Shown: piece by piece, positions 1 to 5,165 of the stretch
Layout of the letters: each line of letters opens with the position of its first letter
Position numbering within the stretch: the first letter of the stretch is position 1
Source of the DNA: Deltaproteobacteria bacterium
Lineage (GTDB): Bacteria > Desulfobacterota_B > Binatia > Bin18
Assembly (NCBI GenBank): GCA_012271025.1
Contig: JAAXHF010000100.1
Coordinates: 1 to 5,184, forward strand
Reading direction: 5' to 3'
Length of the DNA stretch: 5,184 nucleotides
Position numbers and translations under genes: made by a program
The notes under the pieces: model-generated
The model's database searches: none
The model's input: only the letters and a program-made list of their open reading frames with translations
What the model was told of the DNA's origin: nothing

Positions 1-731
1 ATACCGAGCGGCACCCCGGCATGCGAGACCAGAAACAGGGGTGGGAAGGCGTACAGCGGGCCGGGACACTGGGGCGGTTCGGCCATGTTCGGGCTCTCGT
101 CAAACGGCACGAAGGCGTCCTCGATGGTGAAGTCGTGACTGCCGGTGCCGCGCATGCCGGTGGTGTGCCAGGTGTCGCTGATCGTGGCGGCCGAAACCGG
201 CACCAGCATCACCCGTGTTTCCGGCTGACCGTTGGCCAGGCGGCGGGGCTGACCGTTTTCATGGACCATTGACCCGCACACCAGCACGCTGGCGTGTCGG
301 CAGCCGCTGGCAAAGCGCCATGTGCCGCTCACTCGGTAGCCGTTGTCAACGAGGTCGGCGCGCTGGGGCGGCCGGAGCTGACCGGCCGCAACGCTGGAGG
401 TGTGACCGAACAGGCGTTGGGCGACATGCGGAGCCAGAAAGGCGGCCAGAAAGCTGGCCGCAGTGGCGATCATCGACACCCAGCCGACCGAACCGCTGAG
501 ACGCGACAGCTCCTCCACGACCCGAACCTGGGCCATCGGGTCGAGCTGTCCGCCGCCATACGCCCGAGGCACGCCCATGCGGAAGACGCCAGCCTCCATC
601 AGAGCCTGGGCCAGGTCTTCCGGCAGGTGCCGCTCGGACTCCATGCTGTCGGTGGCAGCCTCGATGTGTGGGGCCAGGGCGTGTACGGCACGCAGGATGT
701 GGTCGAGGTCGGCGCTGTCCTGGGTTGGCAT
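1..731 (-). CDS. Acyl-CoA dehydrogenase-fold flavoprotein, probable flavin-dependent monooxygenase (3' end beyond window)
   Basis: The first 243 residues are present; the gene runs off the left edge. Residues about 1-115 resemble the helical N-terminal acyl-CoA dehydrogenase domain (PRAYGGGQLDP at 55-65, EELSRLSGSVGW at 73-84). Residues about 120-215 resemble the middle beta domain, with GTWRFASGCRHA at 136-147 and WHTTGMRGTGSHDF at 188-201 followed by DAFVP. The W-x-F-x-SGC-x-H and W-x-x-x-GMRGTGS-x-D patterns are characteristic of the HsaA/HpaB/DszC-like group D monooxygenases, which use reduced flavin to hydroxylate substrates; true acyl-CoA dehydrogenases usually differ here. The C-terminal helical domain that would decide between oxygenase and dehydrogenase is outside the window. 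The ATG start is well supported: AAGGAG (744-739) lies 7 bases upstream and overlaps the TAA stop of the preceding amidohydrolase, so translation is probably coupled. Cytoplasmic; substrate unknown. A partner flavin reductase would be expected elsewhere. Confidence 0.88.
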   Translation of the reverse strand, partial: MPTQDSADLDHILRAVHALAPHIEAATDSMESERHLPEDLAQALMEAGVFRMGVPRAYGGGQLDPMAQVRVVEELSRLSGSVGWVSMIATAASFLAAFLAPHVAQRLFGHTSSVAAGQLRPPQRADLVDNGYRVSGTWRFASGCRHASVLVCGSMVHENGQPRRLANGQPETRVMLVPVSAATISDTWHTTGMRGTGSHDFTIEDAFVPFDESPNMAEPPQCPGPLYAFPPLFLVSHAGVPLG

Positions 732-738
732 CGGGCGG

Positions 739-745
739 CTCCTTA
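739..745 (-). promoter_or_regulatory. Stop codon overlapping a strong Shine-Dalgarno (TAAGGAG)
   Basis: On the minus strand the TAA stop of the exported amidohydrolase runs directly into GGAG, giving TAAGGAG, 7 bases before the ATG of the flavoprotein gene. Ribosomes finishing the first gene stop on the binding site of the second, which favours translational coupling. This also confirms the flavoprotein start. Confidence 0.75.
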
Positions 746-2329
746 TCCTGAGGCGAACCAGTTCTCGTCCCGCAGCTGAGCCCAGATTTTTTGCACCACG
801 GCTCCGCCGCGTTTTTGGACCTGCTCGGCATCGTCACACACCAGGTGGCCCTGAAAAACCTGGAAGCGGCCGTCGGTCATGACATGCTGGACGCTCAGAC
901 CGTGGGCGTACAGCAGGTTGTTGAGCGGCTCGGGGGGGACGGCTCCGACCCCGCTCAGGAAGCCGCTGACATCGACCGTGCACAGGTCGGCCTTAGCCCC
1001 CGGCGCAATCCGGCCGATATCGTCCCGGCCCAGCCCTCTGGCTGCCCCCAGGGTGGCGCCCTCCACCGCGTCCCAGACTGTGGGCAGGCGTAAGGGCGCC
1101 GGGCTGCTGGGCTGGAGGAGATGCGCCCGAGCCCGGCCGTACAGGACCGCCAGCTTGAGGTTCTCGATGTAGTCGTTTGAATGGGTGTCAATACCGATCG
1201 TTGTTCTGACACCGGCGGCCAGCGCCTCGGGGTAGGGTTGGGTGCCGCTGCTACCCCCGGCGCCGCCCCCGGACGGACAGTGGGCGTAGGTCAGGTTTTT
1301 CTTGGCCACAAACGGCAGGTCGTGGGTCAGGTCAATCCCGGTGAAGTGAGCGCCAAAAACGGGCTGGGTATAAAAGCCCAGTTCATCCAGCCACACGGCC
1401 GGGCGTTTGCCCCACAGGCGCTCGACCGTATGGGTTTCCTGGGCGCTCTGGGACAGGTGGATGTGGATGCCGTTGCCGATTTCCCTGGCTGCGGCCAGGA
1501 TGGCGGCCATGGTCTTGGGGGTATGCGTATCCGTGGCGTGGGGCGCCATTTGGGGCCGAATCCGCCCGTCCTCAGCCCCGTTGTGGGCCAAGCCAAAGCG
1601 CCGGTTGGCCTCAATCTCGTCCAGGGTGTCCTGTTCCGAGCCGGTCAAGACCTGGTCGGCCTGGCGAAACCAGATCGGAAACAGCCGGCCAATGCCCGGA
1701 ATCATGCCGCCCGGATAGCCGCGCACGCCCCAGCGCCCGGCAAGACGCACATAGGACTCGGCCTGGCGCAGGCTGAGGCTCATCTCGACCTGGGTCGTAC
1801 AGCCCGAGCGGAGCAGCTCGGCCAGGTTGTAGGCGGTTAAGGCGTCCAGGTCTTCGGTGCTCAGCAGCTCGACCAGTTCGAGCGGGCGGGCGTAGGAGCG
1901 GCCGCCCTCAATAATCCCCCGGGTCGGGGTCGCCGAACAGGTGTGGGTATGGCCGGAAATGAGACCCGGCAGCAGGAGCTGGCCGGTGGCGCGGACGCGG
2001 GGCGTGTCGCCCGGCAGCGGACCGCTGGTGACCGCTTCGATGCGGTCGTGACGTACCCGCACCGCACAATCGGGCAGCAGGCTGAGCCGGCCGTTCTGAA
2101 AAACCAGGCCCCACGGCGCTTCGATAATGCAGTCGCGGTGAGGCGGTGTGTCTTGGAGCGGCGGGGCAGCGGCGGACTGCTGGGCGGGCGTGGTAGCCCC
2201 AAAAGCCGCCCCGGCCAGCGCGCCCTGGACCAGGAGCTGACGGCGGCTCAGGCTCGGCTCTCCAGGCTCTGCCGGATGACACACAAAGCAGGCGCCCTGG
2301 AAGTCTGAGTGTAACTGAGAGAGGCTCAT
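743..2329 (-). CDS. Tat-exported amidohydrolase (SAH deaminase / chlorohydrolase-like)
   Basis: This 528-residue protein is a metal-dependent hydrolase of the amidohydrolase superfamily. Members remove amino or chloro groups from heterocycles or cleave amide-like bonds. A twin-arginine signal is visible: SLSRRQLL at 26-33, then a hydrophobic stretch to about residue 45, so export is likely. Metal-site motifs occur in order: GHTHT (H127, H129), APHATD (H264, probable substrate contact), HIHLSQ (H291), GAHFTGID (H328) and GIDTHSND (D381). The C-terminal VMTDGRFQVFQGHLV (483-497) is the usual closing beta-sandwich strand. Two oddities: Gln294 stands where relatives have the catalytic Glu (HxxE), and the usual CPxSN loop reads CPSGGGAGGSSG (351-362). 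The N-terminus also has C14-x-x-C-H18 before the Tat motif. Without the signal, the length is close to the family's usual 420-480. The start is backed by GGAG (2343-2340), 10 bases upstream. Substrate unknown. Confidence 0.9.
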   Translation of the reverse strand: MSLSQLHSDFQGACFVCHPAEPGEPSLSRRQLLVQGALAGAAFGATTPAQQSAAAPPLQDTPPHRDCIIEAPWGLVFQNGRLSLLPDCAVRVRHDRIEAVTSGPLPGDTPRVRATGQLLLPGLISGHTHTCSATPTRGIIEGGRSYARPLELVELLSTEDLDALTAYNLAELLRSGCTTQVEMSLSLRQAESYVRLAGRWGVRGYPGGMIPGIGRLFPIWFRQADQVLTGSEQDTLDEIEANRRFGLAHNGAEDGRIRPQMAPHATDTHTPKTMAAILAAAREIGNGIHIHLSQSAQETHTVERLWGKRPAVWLDELGFYTQPVFGAHFTGIDLTHDLPFVAKKNLTYAHCPSGGGAGGSSGTQPYPEALAAGVRTTIGIDTHSNDYIENLKLAVLYGRARAHLLQPSSPAPLRLPTVWDAVEGATLGAARGLGRDDIGRIAPGAKADLCTVDVSGFLSGVGAVPPEPLNNLLYAHGLSVQHVMTDGRFQVFQGHLVCDDAEQVQKRGGAVVQKIWAQLRDENWFASG

Positions 2330-2359
2330 CGTTGCTGTTCTCCGTGTCGGCTGTGCAAA

Positions 2360-3517
2360 TCAGAGCAGGGCGCGTTTGACCCGTTCGCCAACGCCCCGTA
2401 GCCGCTGCACCGGTTCGTTGGCAAACACAAAGCGCACATATCTGTCACTGTTGGCGCTGCCCCAGTTGACCATGGGCGTCGCCGCAATCTTGCCCGAGGC
2501 GAGCAGCCGCTCTGAGGCCGTGACACCATCCATGCCCAAGGGCGAGACATCCAGCAGAAACGACCAACCACCGTGCGGCGGAACGACCACAAAGTCGCCC
2601 AACTCGTCCAGCAACACATCCCGACGGCGCTGCCATTCCTCGACACAGGCGGCAATGCCGTCGTCGGGATCGTTGATGGCGGTGGCAACGGCTCCCATTG
2701 CCAGACCCGTCTGGCACACCACGTTGCTGATGCTGACCCTGGCGACATCGGCCACAATGTCAGCCGGGCCAACCACCCAGCCCACCCGCCAGCCGATCAT
2801 GCGGTATTCCTTGGACGCCGAGCCGACGCTGATGACTCGTTCACGCATGCCCGGGAAGGCGGCCGGATGAACGACTGGGCGGCCGTCGTACACAATCCGC
2901 TCCATTGCCGCATCGTTGATGAGCCAGCACTTGGCCTGTTGACAAAAGGCGATCAGCGCCGACCACTCTTCGTGTGTGAAGACCGCCCCGGTGGGCATGG
3001 AGGGGCTCATCAGCAGGGCTGCCCTGACGGCGTGGGGATCAAGGCTGGCCAGCGCCGCCATATCCAGGCGCCAGCCCTGGGCCGAGGGCAGCAGGGGCAC
3101 AAAACGTGGCACTCCGCCCGCCAGACGGACCCGATTCACCAGGCCGACATAGATTGGATCGGTCAGCAAAACCTCGTCGCCGGGTTCCAGAGTCGCCAGC
3201 AGGACATTCAGGATGCCCGACAGCCCGCCGGCGCTGATCAGGCATTCGGTCTTCCAGTCGTAGGCCTGGCCCGACTGTCGCGTGACCAGACGCGTGGCCG
3301 CCTGGCGGACGCTATCGAGCCCGAAAAAGGGCAGATAACTGTTGGCCGCGTCGTCATCCACCGCCCGTTTGGTAAAGGCCAGCGCGCTGGCTGGCGGGCG
3401 CAGGTCGGTGTCGAGATTTTCCAGCCGCAACACCTCGGGGTCTTCGAGGCTGTCGGCCAGCGCGCCCAGCTGTTCAACGCCGATCTGGGTGATGTGCGTC
3501 AGGCGTGAGACGGACAT
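2360..3517 (-). CDS. Class I/II PLP-dependent aminotransferase-like protein
   Basis: The 385-residue protein has the fold-type I aminotransferase layout. Visible are GGLSGILNVLL (97-107, phosphate-binding region), EPGDEVLLTDPIYVG (111-125), SPSMPTG (171-177), NDAA (201-204) with D202 for the pyridine nitrogen, SASKEYRMIGWRVGW (233-247) with K236 as the Schiff-base lysine and R244 for phosphate, and YVRFVFA (360-366) with R362 as the likely alpha-carboxylate arginine. Spacing matches aspartate aminotransferase (28 residues from the PTG-motif position to the Asp; 8 from Lys to Arg). M174 and M205 sit where Asn194 and Tyr225 of that enzyme normally contact the PLP 3'-oxygen. Expected role is cytoplasmic transamination of an amino acid or amine; the substrate cannot be named. 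The frame stays open upstream to 4009, but that stretch overlaps the preceding gene. The ATG at 3517, with GGAG (3528-3525) 7 bases before it, gives the normal family length. It lies 37 bases after the upstream gene and 30 before the next. Confidence 0.9.
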   Translation of the reverse strand: MSVSRLTHITQIGVEQLGALADSLEDPEVLRLENLDTDLRPPASALAFTKRAVDDDAANSYLPFFGLDSVRQAATRLVTRQSGQAYDWKTECLISAGGLSGILNVLLATLEPGDEVLLTDPIYVGLVNRVRLAGGVPRFVPLLPSAQGWRLDMAALASLDPHAVRAALLMSPSMPTGAVFTHEEWSALIAFCQQAKCWLINDAAMERIVYDGRPVVHPAAFPGMRERVISVGSASKEYRMIGWRVGWVVGPADIVADVARVSISNVVCQTGLAMGAVATAINDPDDGIAACVEEWQRRRDVLLDELGDFVVVPPHGGWSFLLDVSPLGMDGVTASERLLASGKIAATPMVNWGSANSDRYVRFVFANEPVQRLRGVGERVKRALL

Positions 3518-3524
3518 ATGTGTG

Positions 3525-3528
3525 CTCC
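3525..3528 (-). promoter_or_regulatory. Ribosome binding site deciding the aminotransferase start
   Basis: GGAG lies 7 bases before the ATG at 3517 on the minus strand. The reading frame is open for another 164 codons upstream, but over that stretch the overlapping amidohydrolase frame has clear family motifs. This site therefore places the true start at 3517. Confidence 0.7.
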
Positions 3529-3554
3529 AGGCTGGCAGCAGAAAGCCCGAGCCG

Positions 3555-4688
3555 CTAAATGCCGTACACCCGAGCCGCGCTGTCGCCCAATATATTACGA
3601 CGGGCCGTCTCCGAAAGCGGGGCAACCAGCTCTTGCAGCTCTTCCATGTAGTTCCCGGGGTGGTCAAAGTGGGGATAGTCGGTTGCCCAGAAGAACCGAT
3701 CCTGGCCAACATAGTCGATGATGTGGGCCAGCGCCCGCTCGTCCGGATCGCCCGAAATCCAGCACTGGCGCTTGAAATACACACTCGGCTTTTCCTTGAG
3801 CGGCACACTATCGCCCAGGCTGGTCTCATAGGTCGTGTCCATGCGGTCCAGGGCCGCCCCGATCCAGCCCGCCCCGGATTCCAGCACCACCGCCTTGATG
3901 TTTGGGAAACGGTCAAACAAACCCCACTGAAACAGGCCATAAAACGCCTGCTGGGGGCCCTGCATGCCCAGCGCGTTCTGCATCCAGCGCGCCTTGCCCA
4001 TGCCGTCAAAGCGCTGATAGGTCCGAATCTTGGGATGCTCGGCCATGGGATGGATGGCGACCGGAACGTCGAGGTCCTGGGCTGTGGCCCAGAAGGCGTC
4101 GTGGTCGGGATGGGCGTGGGGGATGCGGGTCAGCGTATAGGGGGCCACAAACGCGCCTCTGGCCCCGGCCCGCACCGAGCGTTCCAGCTCGGCGGCGGCT
4201 TTGACCGGATCGGCCAGCGAAATGTGGGCGATGGCAATCAGGCGGCCGTCCGAGTCGGCGCAGAAGTCGCACAGCCAGCGGTTATAGGCCTGGGCGTAGG
4301 CCAGGGACAGCTCGGCGTCCTCCAACTCGCACTCCCAGGTCAGGCCCAGGCTCGGATACAGGATGGCCTTGGCAATGCCCTCCTGGTCCAGCAGGGCAAC
4401 GCGTTCTTTGGGGTCCATGGAGCCGAACGGCGCATTGCCCGGGTAGGACTGCTCCATCAGCTCCGCCATCTCCTGACTGCTCTTGCCCATCGCCCCCAGA
4501 CCGGTCAGCGTCTGGATATTGAAGAAGCGTGAGGGCTTGCCGTCCAGCTCCAGCACCTCTCTGCCGTCGTGGCGGCGGATGCGCAGCGCCCGGTCACGGT
4601 AGGCCGGATCAATGTATTTCTCCCAGGCGTCGAGGGGTTCGAGAATATGTCCATCGGCGTCGATGATATTGCCATAGTCGAGTGCCAT
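3555..4688 (-). CDS. Amidohydrolase-2 family metalloenzyme (ACMSD / gamma-resorcylate decarboxylase type)
   Basis: The 377-residue protein belongs to the amidohydrolase-related family (PF04909 type): TIM-barrel, usually zinc- or manganese-dependent hydrolases and non-oxidative decarboxylases, often in aromatic catabolism. Near the N-terminus IDADGHILEP gives the D12-x-H14 metal motif; VAIHPMAEH gives H213; ATDYPHFDH gives the metal-binding D337. Also typical are the strand-1 surroundings 'EPLDAWEKY' (17-25), 'FPNIKAVVLESGAGWIG' (261-277) and the C-terminal 'RRNILGDSAARVYGI' (363-377), where relatives end in N-A-x-R-x-(Y/F). At the place where characterised decarboxylases have a catalytic His there is E270-S271, so decarboxylase activity should not be assumed. 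Family length and ends are normal. The ATG is preceded by AAAGGAAG (4704-4697), 8 bases upstream. It is the first gene of the unit and has no signal peptide, so it is cytoplasmic. The specific reaction is unknown. Confidence 0.9.
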   Translation of the reverse strand: MALDYGNIIDADGHILEPLDAWEKYIDPAYRDRALRIRRHDGREVLELDGKPSRFFNIQTLTGLGAMGKSSQEMAELMEQSYPGNAPFGSMDPKERVALLDQEGIAKAILYPSLGLTWECELEDAELSLAYAQAYNRWLCDFCADSDGRLIAIAHISLADPVKAAAELERSVRAGARGAFVAPYTLTRIPHAHPDHDAFWATAQDLDVPVAIHPMAEHPKIRTYQRFDGMGKARWMQNALGMQGPQQAFYGLFQWGLFDRFPNIKAVVLESGAGWIGAALDRMDTTYETSLGDSVPLKEKPSVYFKRQCWISGDPDERALAHIIDYVGQDRFFWATDYPHFDHPGNYMEELQELVAPLSETARRNILGDSAARVYGI

Positions 4689-4732
4689 GCTGTTGTCTTC
4701 CTTTCACGGGTCTGACGAGTGGGTACGTTCGG

Positions 4733-4749
4733 CCGATTCTAACCGATTC
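4733..4749 (-). repeat. Two GAATCGG direct repeats with 10-base period, operator-like
   Basis: The 7-base word CCGATTC (GAATCGG on the minus strand) occurs at 4733-4739 and 4743-4749, exactly one helical turn apart. CGGCCGA also occurs twice, at 4730-4736 and 4750-4756, 20 bases apart; the first copy lies in the palindrome TCGGCCGA (4729-4736). The repeats overlap the candidate -10 box, a usual position for a repressor site. That function is inferred; chance repetition in GC-rich DNA is possible. Confidence 0.35.
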
Positions 4750-4764
4750 CGGCCGAGACGGCCA
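4736..4764 (-). promoter_or_regulatory. Possible sigma-70-type promoter for the four-gene unit
   Basis: On the minus strand TAGAAT (4741-4736) matches five of six bases of the TATAAT -10 box. TGGCCG (4764-4759), 17 bases upstream, is a poor -35 (three of six bases). Transcription would begin near 4729, giving a leader of about 40 bases before the ATG at 4688. The -10 is flanked and overlapped by GAATCGG repeats. The -35 is weak, so an activator or a different sigma factor is possible; this is a candidate only. Confidence 0.3.
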
Positions 4765-4790
4765 CGGGCTTCGCACCGTCGTAAGCCGTG
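4763..4790. repeat. Imperfect inverted repeat (hairpin)
   Basis: CACGGGCTT (4763-4771) can pair with AAGCCGTG (4783-4790) as eight base pairs with a single bulged G and an 11-base loop. It lies upstream of the candidate promoter and overlaps its proposed -35, so it might be a regulator site. No U-run follows on either strand, so it is not a convincing terminator. Confidence 0.35.
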
Positions 4791-4815
4791 CCACGCCGTC
4801 AGACCTGCGGTCCGT

Positions 4816-4841
4816 AGCCGTTTCCAAAGACGGAAGCGGCT
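4816..4841. repeat. Ten-base-pair inverted repeat with six-base loop
   Basis: AGCCGTTTCC (4816-4825) and GGAAGCGGCT (4832-4841) are complementary over ten positions, with one G-T pair, separated by AAAGAC. In RNA it folds fully only when read as plus strand; the minus-strand copy would carry one C-A mismatch. No U-run follows. It may be a protein-binding site or the end structure of an unseen transcript. Confidence 0.45.
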
Positions 4842-4917
4842 GTGGTGTCTCACTTTACAATTCTCTTTTCGCGAAGGGCTCTCCTGGCGCAAAAATCCCC
4901 CTGCGCTTCGCGCCCGC

Positions 4918-4939
4918 CGACAGGGCTCAGGACAGGCTT
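4918..4939. repeat. Fragment resembling a dispersed CTCAGGACAGG-type repeat
   Basis: The 22 bases include GGCTCAGGACAGGCTT, close to short repeats of the form CGACAAGCTCAGGACAGGC that recur between genes in many environmental bacterial genomes. It directly abuts the left arm of the inverted-repeat element at 4940. The identification rests on recalled similarity; only one copy is in the window. Confidence 0.35.
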
Positions 4940-5000
4940 CCTCCTTTGCCAACGTGTGATGCATATTATGCCGATTACGCTCTTCAGGCCGTCCGTGCGC

Positions 5001-5093
5001 CCCCTCACCCGGCCCTGCGGGCCACCCTCTCCCTCCAGGGGAGAGGGTAAAAAAGCCCCTCTCCCCGTGAGGGAGAGGGGTTGGGGTGAGGGG
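5001..5093. repeat. Three-armed palindromic core (REP-like CCCTCTCCC repeat)
   Basis: An outer ten-base stem, CCCCTCACCC (5001-5010) with GGGTGAGGGG (5084-5093), encloses three hairpins. These are GGCCC/GGGCC with a 3-base loop (5011-5023), ACCCTCTCCC/GGGAGAGGGT with a 5-base loop (5024-5048), and CCCCTCTCCC/GGGAGAGGGG with a 5-base loop (5056-5080). All stems are perfect. Short repeats rich in CCCTCACCC and CCCTCTCCC are widely dispersed between genes in many bacteria, and this is probably a member. Confidence 0.75.
5049..5080 (-). terminator. Intrinsic-terminator-like hairpin with T6 tract
   Basis: Read on the minus strand, the perfect ten-base-pair GC-rich stem at 5080-5056 (loop TCACG) is followed after one C by TTTTTT (5054-5049). 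That is the form of a Rho-independent terminator. It would stop transcripts entering from the right and so insulate the operon from upstream read-through. It is part of the repeat core, so termination may be incidental. No terminator is visible at the operon's own end, which is off the window. Confidence 0.45.
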
Positions 5094-5142
5094 TCTCCGG
5101 GCAGCCTATCGGTGGACGCTGTCATGTGCATCACACGTTACC

Positions 5143-5165
5143 AAAGGGGGACTGAGGAGGATTTT
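5143..5165. repeat. Fragment resembling a dispersed AAAGGGGGA...GGGGGATTT repeat
   Basis: The stretch AAAGGGGGACTGAGGAGG followed by ATTTT resembles short intergenic repeats of the form AAAGGGGGATTGAGGGGGATTT found in many environmental genomes. The minus-strand reading NPPQSPF is typical of spurious peptides from them. It overlaps the right arm of the 4940-5150 element. The match is recalled, not searched. Confidence 0.3.

Larger units (their letters stand above)
4940..5150. repeat. MITE-like element with about 29-base terminal inverted repeats
   Basis: The left arm 4940-4968 and the right arm 5122-5150 are inverted copies of each other over 29 positions with 5 mismatches. They include a perfect 13-base match, AACGTGTGATGCA at 4951-4963 against its complement at 5127-5139. 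The pairing continues weakly inward (CCGAT at 4972-4976 and its complement ATCGG at 5108-5112). The interior holds the cloverleaf core at 5001-5093 and no plausible coding sequence. Size and structure fit a miniature inverted-repeat element or a composite extragenic palindrome. No convincing target-site duplication was seen next to the arms, so insertion is inferred. Confidence 0.6.

Noticed and set aside
1181..1840. 219-codon plus-strand open frame inside the exported amidohydrolase gene
   Set aside because: It is a shadow of the opposite frame, with Gly/Ala-rich low-information translation and no motif.
2276..2290. CxxCH as a covalent haem c attachment site
   Set aside because: It lies before the Tat signal hydrophobic segment and would stay on the cytoplasmic side or be removed. 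Haem c attachment occurs outside the cytoplasm, and the enzyme family does not use haem.
3518..4009. In-frame N-terminal extension of the aminotransferase to a start at 4009
   Set aside because: The extension overlaps the amidohydrolase-2 gene in another frame, shows no family motif, and would add 164 residues to a protein of normal length. The ATG at 3517 has a good ribosome binding site.
3342..4532. 396-codon plus-strand open frame antisense to two genes
   Set aside because: It lies opposite genes with clear conserved motifs. Long antisense frames are common in GC-rich DNA, and its translation shows no recognisable domain.
5011..5080. Cloverleaf as a tRNA gene
   Set aside because: Stem lengths, the G/C-only stems and the absence of conserved tRNA bases such as the T-loop sequence do not fit. 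The structure is that of a palindromic repeat.
4850..5134. 94-codon minus-strand frame in the spacer
   Set aside because: Its translation is that of the palindromic repeat (PLSLTGRG, SPLEGEGGPQGRVRG), a known type of spurious peptide.
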